A stretch of 7,741 bases of DNA from Stigonema sp964246695. Lineage in GTDB: Bacteria > Cyanobacteriota > Cyanobacteriia > Cyanobacteriales > Nostocaceae. Below, piece after piece: positions 1-6,600 of the stretch. A model generated the notes under the pieces. That model was not told where the DNA came from. It saw only the letters and a program-made list of their open reading frames with translations, and made no database searches. The stretch spans positions 1 through 7,741 of the forward strand of contig CAXTSI010000436.1 of NCBI GenBank assembly GCA_964246695.1. The letters are read 5' to 3'. A program made the position numbers and the translations under genes. The number at the start of each line of letters is the position of its first letter. Position 1 is the stretch's first letter.

Positions 1-181
1 TGACATAACGGATGTAACGGATTCGGCAACGGATGACATAACGGATGTAACGGATTCGGCAACGGATGACATAACGGATGTAACGGATTTGGCAACGGAT
101 GAGATAACGGATGTAACGGATGATTTAACTGTGGGACTTACAGATCTTGCATCCGCTACATCCGCTACAACATCCGTTGCC
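1..181. repeat. 33-bp tandem repeat array plus inverted copy
   Basis: Three full 33-bp units lie at 1-33, 34-66 and 67-99. The first two are identical and the third differs by one base (ttcgg to tttgg). A partial fourth unit follows at 100-122. Each unit holds three ACGGAT cores. The array is cut by the window edge, so its true copy number is unknown. After a 26-nt spacer, 149-181 is an inverted copy: its reverse complement matches 91-123 at 27 of 33 positions, so the end of the array can fold into a long imperfect hairpin. The frame starting at base 2 is open through the array and the inverted copy to TAA at 197-199, reading an 11-residue period (DDITDVTDSAT), so this could be the tail of a repetitive protein starting outside the window. 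Repeat call sure; coding status unresolved. Confidence 0.93.
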
Positions 182-289
182 TCACTTCACGATTCTTAAT
201 CTTAATCAGCCCTCCTCCCCTGCTGACAGAAGTCACGCTATCTAATAGGCTGATCTACAGTGGCAATTTTTCAGCAACGTTGTCTTAGA

Positions 290-441
290 GCCTGCTTAGG
301 CAGTGAGTCCAGCCCGCTCAGGAGGGTTTCCCTCCGCAGGGGACTGGCGATCTTCTCCCAAGGGGAGACGCTTCGCGAACGCAGCGTTAGCGAAGCGTTA
401 GCCGGTACTCCGGCGTCAGCGTTAGCCGGTACTCCGGCGTC
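290..441. repeat. Hairpin cluster with a 24-bp tandem duplication
   Basis: This is a run of short palindromes of the dispersed type common between genes in filamentous cyanobacteria. Visible stems: GGAGGG-ttt-CCCTCC (321-335); TCTCCC-aag-GGGAGA (354-368); a 12+12 nt stem with one mismatch from GCTTCGC to GCGAAGC (about 370-396); and GCCGG-tact-CCGGC twice (401-414 and 425-438). The last hairpin sits inside an exact 24-bp tandem duplication, 394-417 and 418-441. A 72-codon frame crosses the region from 260 to 478, but its product is only the translation of these palindromes, so I do not call a gene. Confidence 0.8.
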
Positions 442-489
442 GGAACGAGCGTCACCCGGAGGGGCTTTGTTTGTGTAGCCCTAAAGTAG

Positions 490-506
490 GGTGGGCACTG
501 CCCACC
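490..506. repeat. Small GC-rich palindrome
   Basis: GGTGGGC-act-GCCCACC forms a perfect 7-bp stem with a 3-nt loop. It lies between the hairpin cluster on the left and the composite element on the right. It has no T-run after it, so it is not a convincing terminator; it looks like another dispersed palindrome. Confidence 0.6.
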
Positions 507-548
507 TTTCTGAGGCAGTTGTGCGGCATAGCCCTACCTACAATTGTG

Positions 549-660
549 ACTCGTTCCCAGGCTCCAGCCTGGGAATGCAACCCTAGAGGCTCTGCCTCTA
601 GTAGATTACAACGAGGCAGAGCCTCGATAATGCGTTCCCACGCAGAGCGTAGGAACGAGA
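549..660. repeat. Composite dispersed hairpin element
   Basis: The ends carry an 8-bp inverted repeat, CTCGTTCC (550-557) and GGAACGAG (652-659). Inside are three perfect hairpins: TTCCCAGGCT-cc-AGCCTGGGAA (554-575), TAGAGGC-tct-GCCTCTA (584-600) and CGAGGC-aga-GCCTCG (612-626). The second and third are also complementary to each other over 13 nt (586-598 with 613-625), so the element can fold locally or as one long stem. There is no transposase, so if it moves it would be non-autonomous. Similar 'cgttcccaggct...' elements are known to me as recurrent intergenic repeats; the copy number in this genome cannot be seen. Frames on both strands across it are translations of the repeat. Confidence 0.75.
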
Positions 661-713
661 ATATCGCCAAGCCTATATCATTCCTGAGTCGTTAGTAAGT
701 CCTGACAAGCAAA

Positions 714-1037
714 ATGTCCCTAAAAATTATTCAAAATTTTGATGCTAGTTTCACTCTCGAACCACAAGCTCAAGAAACTCTATTCAAATTGTTGACTGCT
801 GAAGCATTTTTACAGCAAATATCTCAACAGTTGAAGTGTCAAGAAGTCGATTTTACTGAATTACTTTTTCAGCCAGTTCCCTACTGCACAGCTAGCCCTA
901 AAGGAATGCCAGCAGAATTTGAAAAGTACCATCAATCTGAGGAGTACGCCATCATTAACGTCCCGCCTAATTTTATGTTTAATGCTAAGATTTTTAAACC
1001 TAGCCGCCTTTGTGCGATTTATCGAAAAATAGGATAA
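714..1037 (+). CDS. Hypothetical protein, 107 aa
   Basis: I do not recognise this family. The start is the first ATG after an in-frame TGA at 702-704; there is no clear Shine-Dalgarno (upstream is gacaagcaaa). The protein is soluble-looking, with no signal peptide or membrane segment. The N-terminal half (residues 1-45) is rich in Gln, Leu and Phe and looks helical. The C-terminal half has a Pro/Tyr/Phe-rich stretch (about 53-85) including VPYCTASPKGMPAEF and INVPPNFMF. The A/T-rich codon use contrasts with the repeats to its left and resembles the next gene, which supports real coding. It could be a small intact protein or the remnant of a longer one. It lies 92 nt upstream of the GIY-YIG gene on the same strand, but a perfect palindrome in the gap makes a shared transcript uncertain. 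Confidence 0.6.
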   Translation: MSLKIIQNFDASFTLEPQAQETLFKLLTAEAFLQQISQQLKCQEVDFTELLFQPVPYCTASPKGMPAEFEKYHQSEEYAIINVPPNFMFNAKIFKPSRLCAIYRKIG

Positions 1038-1066
1038 ATGTTGCTCTTTTCATTTACCATACAGGC

Positions 1067-1096
1067 TGTAGAGACGTTACATGTAACGTCTCTACA
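1067..1096. repeat. Perfect 30-bp palindrome
   Basis: TGTAGAGACGTTACA is followed directly by its exact reverse complement, giving 15+15 bp with no loop. It sits between the hypothetical gene and the GIY-YIG gene, 33 nt before the latter's ATG. Palindromes of this kind (gtagagacgt...acgtctctac) recur between genes in cyanobacteria. It might act as a transcript-end structure for the upstream gene or be a mobile repeat. No T-run follows, so a standard terminator is not supported. Confidence 0.85.
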
Positions 1097-1129
1097 AGGT
1101 CTAATTTCCCAATCTTTTGAACTTGGTTT

Positions 1130-1675
1130 ATGACAACTGAAACTAATATTGATTCTTTAACAAGGCTGGAATACATTACTTATATTGACGATAGCGGTCA
1201 ATTACCTGAACAACTTCAAGGTAAAATAGGAGTATATGCAATTTTTGACAAAGAAAAAGTGCTGCAATTCGTAGGATATTCCCGTGATGTTTATATCAGC
1301 TTAAAGCAGCACTTAGTACGTCAGCCGCAACACTGCTACTGGGTGAAAGTCCAAACTATTGAACGCCCTAGTCGCACGGTGTTAGAAAATATTGAGAATG
1401 CTTGGATTGCTGAGAATGGCAGTGTGCCTGTGGGAAATGGGGATAGCAAAGAAAAATGGACGCAGCCTATTGATGCTAAAGTTTTAATGACGCCTGAAGA
1501 AAAGGCGAATTATGAAAAGCCTACTAATGATGAAATGGCGCAAGCGAAAATCATTAAAAATGTGGCGCGGCGAGTAGAGGGAGAAATTTTAGCAGTGCTT
1601 GAAGCGCGAGGTTTACAAATGCAAATTCGCTTTAATCCTAAGTTGAAAGAAGAAGGGTTACTGGATTTGAAATAA
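1130..1675 (+). CDS. GIY-YIG domain protein, 181 aa
   Basis: The N-terminal half is a GIY-YIG fold. The first motif reads GVY at residues 34-36 (KIGVYAIFDKEK) and the second FVG at 47-49 (LQFVGYSRDV), followed by SLKQHL (57-62) and a helix with acidic residues (about 85-95, ENIENAWIAENG) where the family places its metal-binding Glu. Spacing and wording resemble the GIY-YIG domain found in cyanobacteria and at the N-terminus of the plant plastid glutaredoxin GRXS16. The basic residue usually found as '..R...H' after YIG is not evident (SLKQHL has Ser/Leu there), so nuclease activity is doubtful. Residues 120-181 form a charged C-terminal region (MTPEEKANYEKP..., ending IRFNPKLKEEGLLDLK) also typical of this group. 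No glutaredoxin domain is fused. The start is the first ATG; no clear Shine-Dalgarno. Confidence 0.82.
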   Translation: MTTETNIDSLTRLEYITYIDDSGQLPEQLQGKIGVYAIFDKEKVLQFVGYSRDVYISLKQHLVRQPQHCYWVKVQTIERPSRTVLENIENAWIAENGSVPVGNGDSKEKWTQPIDAKVLMTPEEKANYEKPTNDEMAQAKIIKNVARRVEGEILAVLEARGLQMQIRFNPKLKEEGLLDLK

Positions 1676-1983
1676 TAGTACCCGACGACTAAAGTCGCGG
1701 CTACAAAAACAAAGTCCGCCTGCGCGGACTAAGAGACTTCCAAATAAAAAAATGTCCAGTAACGCACCGCAAGACCTCGAGCAATTCTTATCGATACCCA
1801 CCTACTTGCTTAAACAGTAACTGATAAAAAGTATCACTGACTACAAAATTTGCGAGCGATCGCCCTTTGGGAAAAATTTTGCGATCTACTGAAACTCTGT
1901 ACAATAAATTGTTAGGCTGCTTCAGGTTACTGCTCTCGACAGTACTTGGAGGCTATTAGGTGAGGTGATTGATCCCTAACTGC
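1676..1983. other. Convergent intergenic spacer with small hairpins
   Basis: This 308-nt spacer separates the + strand GIY-YIG gene from the - strand LysR gene. Just after the GIY-YIG stop are two hairpins, CGACT-aa-AGTCG (1686-1697) and AGTCCGC-ctgc-GCGGACT (1713-1730), inside wording (acccgacgact...) typical of dispersed cyanobacterial repeats. A weak TACTG/CAGTA stem lies at 1928-1944. A HIP1 octamer is at 1856-1863. A 22-codon frame (1752-1820, starting MSSNAPQDLEQF) has no visible ribosome site or family and is not called. No T-run follows any of the stems, so I cannot name a terminator for either gene. Confidence 0.6.
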
Positions 1984-2890
1984 TCACGTATCATCATGAT
2001 TTGACGGACATTGTGTCGTCTTCCGTGCCAAGCTGAGAAATGCTCTGATTACTGGAGAGGAATCATGCTGCCGCCAAGTAAGATAAAGTCCGGTTTTAGG
2101 TGTCTGCTCTTGTAAGGGTCTGTAAATGACTCCGCTTCTGTGGAAGTTTTGCTTGGAGGCGGGAACGAAAGCGATGCCCAGTCCTGCCGCAACCAAGCCG
2201 ATGATAGTTTGCATCTGAACTGCCTCCTGAGTCACCTTGGGACGAAATCCAGCTTGTTGACAAATGTTAATAATCTGCTCGTAAAAGATTGGTCCCATTT
2301 TGGCAGGAAATAGGATAAATGATTCCGAAGCCAACGTGGAGAGAGACACTTTGGTCTGGGCAGAGAGCGGATGGGTTTCTGGCAACGCCAATATTATTGA
2401 TTCAAGCAAAATGCATTCCACACTCAAACCTGGCTCGATGATGGCAGAACGAACAATGCCGACATCAACCTGTTTGTGATGCAGGGCTTGAATTTGCTCT
2501 TGCGTCGTCAGTTCATGCAATCGCAGTTCTACAGCAGGAAACTGTTCTCGCTCATACACTTAAAATATCTGGCAGTACGGTATACGTTGCAGATCCGACA
2601 AACCCGATCGCCAACCGTCCAACCTCACCCCGCCCCATCCGTTGTGTCACTTCGATCGCCTGTTCGAGTTGCGCTAACACCAGATAGGAGCGCTCTAAAA
2701 ACACTTTCCCTGCTTCAGTAAGCTGCACTTGCCGCTTCGTTCGTTCAAACAGCTTGACTCCTAGTTCATCTTCCAAACCGCGAATCTGCTGACTGAGGGG
2801 GGGTTGGGAAATGCGCAACCGCTCCGCAGCTCGACTAAAGTGTAGTTCCTCAGCCACCGCGATGAAGTAGTGCAGGTGCCGTAGTTCCAT
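1984..2890 (-). pseudogene. LysR-family regulator, frameshifted
   Basis: The N-terminal frame (2890 down to the stop at 2554-2552) starts MELRHLHYFIAVAEELHF and carries the LysR winged helix-turn-helix in residues 1-60 (FSRAAERLRISQPPLSQQIR, LGVKLFERTKR, LTEAGKVFL). It stops after LPDILSV. The next frame continues at once with REQFPAVELRLHEL and the whole effector-binding domain (DVGIVR, ILALPETHPL, GLVAAGLGIAFVPAS) to TGA at 1986-1984. Joined, they give about 303 residues, normal for the family, where LP-ILxx-Y-REQFPxVEL is the expected wording. So TGAG at the join most likely carries one extra base (a 2-nt loss is also possible). No slippery heptamer is visible, so programmed frameshifting is unlikely; a sequencing error is not excluded. 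ATG at 2890 matches the family start better than GTG at 2893. It is divergent from the SDR gene, the usual arrangement of a LysR regulator and its target. If real, the shift leaves a DNA-binding half without a sensor domain. Confidence 0.88.
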
Positions 2891-2896
2891 CACATT

Positions 2897-2932
2897 TATA
2901 TGTTTAACCTATTAATCTTAGTCAAATATATA
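2897..2932. promoter_or_regulatory. Putative operator: 12+12 bp inverted repeat
   Basis: The left arm TATATGTTTAAC (2897-2908) and right arm GTCAAATATATA (2921-2932) are inverted copies matching at 10 of 12 positions, with a 12-nt AT-rich spacer. The site fills most of the gap between the LysR start codon (2890) and the SDR gene, where a LysR dimer pair would bind. The right arm overlaps a possible -35 box for the LysR gene (TTGACT, 2925-2920, - strand), with CATATA 17 nt downstream as a weak -10; this would put the transcript start almost at the ATG. A weak + strand promoter is TTGGAC (2933-2938) with TATCGT (2957-2962). That this site is bound by the LysR protein is inference. Confidence 0.45.
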
Positions 2933-2997
2933 TTGGACAGTTGCATGGCTGTCTCCTATCGTCAGAAATATGAGGCGCATCTCATCGTTTTTGTATT

Positions 2998-3001
2998 GGA
3001 G
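2998..3001 (+). promoter_or_regulatory. Shine-Dalgarno deciding the SDR1 start
   Basis: GGAG ends 7 nt before the ATG at 3009. An in-frame ATG at 2970 would add 13 residues (MRRISSFLYWRKQ) that do not look like an SDR N-terminus, and it lacks a ribosome site. The 3009 start is therefore preferred. Confidence 0.7.
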
Positions 3002-3008
3002 AAAACAA

Positions 3009-3872
3009 ATGAACTCAGACAGAAATCGTGTCGCTCCTAAAGTTTGGTTGATTACAGGATGTTCAACAGGGTTCGGACGTGCCCTAGCAGAAGCTGTGTT
3101 GAAAAAGGGTGACGAAGTGCTTGCTACTGCTCGCAAACCAGAGCAACTTGGCGCTTTGATTGAGCACTATCCAGAGACCGCAAAGGCTGTACGTCTGGAT
3201 GTAACATTATCCCAAGACATACAAGCAGCCGTTGATGCAGCAATCACCACATTTGGTCGAATTGATGTACTGGTCAACAATGCTGGCTATGGACTAATTG
3301 GAGCACTCGAAGAAGTCAATGATACCGATATTCGCCAGCAGTTTGAGACCAACTTCTTTGGGGCACTCCGTCTAATGCGAGCTGTCTTGCCTTTGATGCG
3401 TCAGCAAGGCAGCGGTCACATTGTGAATATGTCATCCACAGCAGGATTAGTGGGATTTGGTGGTAGCAGTATCTACTGTGGCACTAAATTTGCCTTGGAA
3501 GGCACGTCTGAAGCCCTAGCGAAAGAAGTCGAATCCTTTGGAATTAAAGTCACTTTAATTGAACCTGGGGCATTTCGCACGGACTTCAACGGACGCTCTC
3601 TGGCAGCAGCCAAACAACCCATTGATGCCTATGTTCCGGTGAGCGGTGCCTCATTGCAGTGGTTCAAAGATATGGATGGTAAGCAACTTGGCAATCCACG
3701 ATCAGCGGCGCAAACCATCATTCAAGCTGTGGAAAGTCCTCATCCACCGATGCGACTGGCGTTAGGCACGGATGCCATGAACTTGATTCAGGAAAAACTG
3801 GAATGGGTCAAAACGGATTTGGATACTTGGCAGCAGGTTACTGTAAGTACAGATTATACAGAGGAACAGTGA
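3009..3872 (+). CDS. Classical short-chain dehydrogenase/reductase (SDR1)
   Basis: This is a 287-residue soluble oxidoreductase with a Rossmann fold. The cofactor loop TGCSTGFG is at residues 16-23 (TGxxxGxG). Arg42 after the second strand (VLATARKPEQL) suggests NADP(H) preference. Asp64 (LDVT) fits the adenine-contact position, NNAG is at 90-93, and Asn115 completes the tetrad. Catalytic Ser143 (NMSSTAG), Tyr156 and Lys160 (YCGTK) have the standard S-x12-Y-x3-K spacing. EPGAFRTDF (185-193) is the usual PG motif after the active site. All catalytic residues are present, so it should be active; the substrate cannot be read from sequence. It is divergent from the broken LysR gene, which probably regulated it, and is followed after 91 nt by a second SDR on the same strand. 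The start is set by GGAG at 2998-3001. Confidence 0.93.
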   Translation: MNSDRNRVAPKVWLITGCSTGFGRALAEAVLKKGDEVLATARKPEQLGALIEHYPETAKAVRLDVTLSQDIQAAVDAAITTFGRIDVLVNNAGYGLIGALEEVNDTDIRQQFETNFFGALRLMRAVLPLMRQQGSGHIVNMSSTAGLVGFGGSSIYCGTKFALEGTSEALAKEVESFGIKVTLIEPGAFRTDFNGRSLAAAKQPIDAYVPVSGASLQWFKDMDGKQLGNPRSAAQTIIQAVESPHPPMRLALGTDAMNLIQEKLEWVKTDLDTWQQVTVSTDYTEEQ

Positions 3873-3950
3873 GGTAATAGTTGGGTAGCTAAGCTTTGTG
3901 AGCTAGTCGTTAGATGGTGCATAGATCCACTAAAACTCAGAATTTAAGTC

Positions 3951-3956
3951 AGGAGG
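3951..3956 (+). promoter_or_regulatory. Strong Shine-Dalgarno for a GTG start
   Basis: AGGAGG ends 7 nt before GTG at 3964. This near-perfect site fixes the GTG as the start of the second SDR; the product then opens with the strand expected just before the cofactor loop. Confidence 0.8.
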
Positions 3957-3963
3957 AAGTTAA

Positions 3964-4821
3964 GTGATTCGACTCGACGATCAAGTAGCGATTATTACTG
4001 GAAGCGGGCGAGGTTTGGGAGCAGCCTATGCCCGCTTGCTAGCGGGTAGAGGAGCGCAAGTCATCGTACACGATGCAGGCGTTAATAAAGATGGAACTGG
4101 TTTCGATCCGAACGTGGCGGCTGATGCTGCAAGGAGAATTCACGAAGCAGGCGGGATTGCGTTCCCGATCGCCGAATTTCTTGATAGTAGAGAGAACTGC
4201 AGACACCTAGTGGAAACCGCGCTCTCGAAATTTGGCCGCCTCGACATCTTGATCCACAACGCTGGATGGGTCGCATACCAATCAGTAGAAGAGCTAACCC
4301 CTGATTTTTTGCAGCGAGCCATTAAAGTTAACGTCGAAGCGCCAACGTGGTTGGCTCAAGCGGCTTTTCCAATTATGAAGCGGCAAAACTACGGACGAAT
4401 CGTGCTGACGACTTCGGATAGAGCTATTTATCAGCAATATGCCCTTAGTGGTCTCGCCCCCTATGCGATGGGGAAAATGGCACAGATCGGTCTGATGAAT
4501 GTGCTCGCGGTTGAAGGCGCATTGCATGGAATTCTCGTTAATGCGATTTCGCCGGTAGCTAAAACGCGGATGTGGAACGTACAAGATGAGCCAGAGGATT
4601 TGCGACCCGATCAAGTAGCTCCCGGAGTGTTATATCTCGCTTCTCCAGAATGCCGAGAGTCTGGATTTATATTAAGGGCAAGCAATGGTCAATTCACAGC
4701 CGTGCGCTGGATCGAGCGAGACAACGTGGACTATCCATTAAACCTTGCCGCTGTTGAAAGTTCTACTGCGGAGGATTTGGCTACTCGCTGGCAGGAGATT
4801 GCTGCGGATGTTGCGTTTTAA
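3964..4821 (+). CDS. Second SDR, hydroxyacyl-CoA dehydrogenase-like
   Basis: This is a 285-residue SDR starting at GTG behind AGGAGG. Residues 12-19 are TGSGRGLG, the cofactor loop. HNAG (98-101) replaces the usual NNAG and Asn123 (KVNVEAP) fits the tetrad. Ser151 (TTSDRA), Tyr167 and Lys171 (YAMGK) are the likely catalytic residues. The long loop after strand 2 (HDAGVNKDGTGFDPNVAADAA, about 36-56) and YGRIVLTTS resemble the SDR part of peroxisomal multifunctional enzyme type 2 (HSD17B4-like), so a 3-hydroxyacyl-CoA or related alcohol substrate is possible; this is inferred from wording only. Ser-to-Tyr spacing is three residues longer than standard, from an insertion in the active-site loop. 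The C-terminal part (about 235-285) fits a substrate-binding tail. It lies 91 nt after SDR1 on the same strand, so co-transcription is likely but not shown. It is somewhat more GC-rich than SDR1. Confidence 0.88.
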   Translation: MIRLDDQVAIITGSGRGLGAAYARLLAGRGAQVIVHDAGVNKDGTGFDPNVAADAARRIHEAGGIAFPIAEFLDSRENCRHLVETALSKFGRLDILIHNAGWVAYQSVEELTPDFLQRAIKVNVEAPTWLAQAAFPIMKRQNYGRIVLTTSDRAIYQQYALSGLAPYAMGKMAQIGLMNVLAVEGALHGILVNAISPVAKTRMWNVQDEPEDLRPDQVAPGVLYLASPECRESGFILRASNGQFTAVRWIERDNVDYPLNLAAVESSTAEDLATRWQEIAADVAF

Positions 4822-4947
4822 GGACTGGGCTTGTACTTCGAGATGGTATGTAGGGAAACAATCGAGATTATTGGTGGGAGCGTAGTTGATTGGATGTGGG
4901 TCAGGGGCGATCGCTTCTCTCCCCAACGGGTGCGAGGGGCAGCGGAA
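4822..4947. other. Convergent spacer, SDR2 to phosphatase
   Basis: The 126-nt gap between two converging genes holds a HIP1 octamer at 4907-4914 and no convincing hairpin with a T-run, so no terminator can be named for either side. Confidence 0.5.
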
Positions 4948-6600
4948 TTAATTTAGAGATTCAACCTGCATGACAATCAGCGTCATGTCATCAGTTTTTT
5001 GTTGATCAACACCGATGAATTGCCGCACTTGGTCAAACAGGTAATCTAGAATCTCTTGTGCTCCATTGCAATACCTGCAAGCAGCGCTAAATGTTACAAG
5101 CAGGTTTTCTTCATCGAAGCGATCGCCACTTGCCGCTGACGCATCAGTCAAGCCATCTGTATAGTAAAGAATTGTATCTCCCGGCTCTAATTGTGCCTGA
5201 GCATCTTCATATTGGCTGTTGGCATCCAAACCAATCAACATTCCTAGAGTGTCCAAACGCGTCACAGTTTTCGTTGCTGCGTGCCACCACATAGGAGGAT
5301 TATGTGCCGCATTGCTGTAAGACAAAATGCGGTTTTGGGAGTCATATTCTGAGTAAAACATGGTAACGAAGCGGTAGGAATTTTCTAAATCCGCATACAT
5401 CACTTGATTCAAGTTTTGTAAAATCCTTGCAGGAGAGTGACCATGTAGCACCTCTCCTCGTAGCATTCCCTGGATCTTGGTCATAATTAGCCCCGCCGGG
5501 ACACCTTTGCCCATGACATCGCCAATTACCAAACCCCAGCGACCATCGGGCAAAATACTTTTGCTATTTGGTTGAATTTGATTGTGATTGGTGGGAATAA
5601 AGTCGTAGTAGTCTCCGCCGACACGATTAGCAGGTTTACAACGTGCGGCGATCTCTACCCCTCCAATAGTCGGGCATTGACGTGGCAATAGTCGTCGCTG
5701 AATTTCTGCGCCAATTTCTAGTTCTTGGTCTAGGCGTTCTTTTTTCCGAAGTTCTACAGCCAGTTCATCGTTTTCAATCGCTACTGCTGTTTGATCTGCC
5801 ACTAAACGGACTAACTTTTGTCTGGTTTCGGTCCAACTGTATTCTGGATCGCGGCTCAAAACGTAGAGCCACCCCCGCTCCGTATGCTTTACTAGAATAG
5901 CTGTACCAAAGATTTGCATATCGGGTCCCAAATAGCGATGCATATGATCGTGCAGAATACCCGTGGCGCTTGCGACTGTGGGAGAGTTTGGTACATGTGT
6001 GATTTGACTGCTAGCTGTTTCTAATGCTTTGCGGATATTTTTCCGCTGGCGACTATCTTGCCAGTGCAGCTGTTCTAACCTGACTTGACCGTTGGGTTTG
6101 TACAAAAACAGCGCACTACCATCTGCTTCTGTAACTCTTGATGCCATTAAAGGGATCAGTTCTAGAAACTGGTTCAAATTATTGAAGCTTCTCAGGGCAA
6201 ATCCTAGAGAACTGAGTAGATCTTGGATTTTGTTTTGTTCCCGATGCAGCCGTGCCACGAGTTCTTTTAACGCTACAACGGGGGTAGTGTCAACAACAAG
6301 GGTTTGTGTTGGCTGATTCCAGCTAAGATTTAGAGGCTCAGCCACTCGCCGGAAAGCAGCAGTATCTGCTTGTTCGTGGGCGTTACTTTCTTGCCAAAAC
6401 TCCCTAGCCAAGGAATCTAAATTAGGTTCCACTTCTGACCATCGTTCCCGCACTTGAACTACCAACTCTCTGGGCATTAAATAATTTTCATCTTTATGGT
6501 TTCTCAACCATTTCCGTAGAGCATCTTCCACCCGGTCAATTAGGCGTCGCAGTTCTCGGTCTTCCTTACGCCATTGAGCGAACCGTTTCCACCCCTCCAT
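4948..6600 (-). CDS. GAF-SpoIIE/PP2C phosphatase with nSTAND1 remnant
   Basis: This is a 550-residue frame. Residues 1 to about 75 (MEGWKRFAQWRKEDRELRRL onward) are the helical end of an nSTAND1 module. About 125-280 is a GAF sensor domain. 281-305 is a charged helical linker. About 315-547 is a SpoIIE-type PP2C phosphatase with its metal-binding motifs intact: GGDYYDF (328-334), GDVMGKG (360-366), YTDGLTDA (480-487) and KTDDMT (535-540). Such enzymes remove phosphate from Ser/Thr of partner proteins, often anti-sigma antagonists of the STAS fold; no such partner is in the window. The start is ATG at 6600 behind GGAGGG (8-nt spacing), overlapping the end of the upstream nSTAND1 fragment with only a 5-nt gap, so translation could be coupled. 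HEALM + EGWKRFAQW reads as one continuous family motif across the gap, so this gene looks split off from a longer caspase-STAND protein. All phosphatase motifs survive, so it may still work. Confidence 0.9.
   Translation of the reverse strand: MEGWKRFAQWRKEDRELRRLIDRVEDALRKWLRNHKDENYLMPRELVVQVRERWSEVEPNLDSLAREFWQESNAHEQADTAAFRRVAEPLNLSWNQPTQTLVVDTTPVVALKELVARLHREQNKIQDLLSSLGFALRSFNNLNQFLELIPLMASRVTEADGSALFLYKPNGQVRLEQLHWQDSRQRKNIRKALETASSQITHVPNSPTVASATGILHDHMHRYLGPDMQIFGTAILVKHTERGWLYVLSRDPEYSWTETRQKLVRLVADQTAVAIENDELAVELRKKERLDQELEIGAEIQRRLLPRQCPTIGGVEIAARCKPANRVGGDYYDFIPTNHNQIQPNSKSILPDGRWGLVIGDVMGKGVPAGLIMTKIQGMLRGEVLHGHSPARILQNLNQVMYADLENSYRFVTMFYSEYDSQNRILSYSNAAHNPPMWWHAATKTVTRLDTLGMLIGLDANSQYEDAQAQLEPGDTILYYTDGLTDASAASGDRFDEENLLVTFSAACRYCNGAQEILDYLFDQVRQFIGVDQQKTDDMTLIVMQVESLN

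Noticed and set aside
1..181. CRISPR array
   Set aside because: The units are contiguous without unique spacers and no cas genes are present.
260..478. 72-codon + strand frame
   Set aside because: Its product is the translation of hairpins and a 24-bp tandem duplication (GTPASALAGTPAS); no ribosome site and no family.
452..695. Frames of 72-74 codons on both strands over the composite repeat
   Set aside because: They are translations of palindromic elements, open on both strands because of the repeat composition.
1752..1820. 22-codon frame starting MSSNAPQDLEQF
   Set aside because: Plausible wording for a gene start, perhaps a remnant, but no ribosome site, no recognisable family and a stop after 22 codons.
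1856..1863. HIP1 octamers as regulatory sites (also 4907, 5119, 7081, 7488)
   Set aside because: HIP1 is a genome-wide cyanobacterial signature found inside and between genes; it helps identify the organism but is not evidence of local regulation.
2549..2560. Programmed ribosomal frameshift in the LysR gene
   Set aside because: No slippery heptamer and no clear downstream stem, and LysR regulators are not known to need frameshifting.
4082..4614. Frames opposite the second SDR
   Set aside because: Antisense shadows of a gene with clear SDR motifs.
5091..6316. + strand frames opposite the phosphatase
   Set aside because: Antisense shadows of the GAF-SpoIIE coding sequence; no starts or family motifs.
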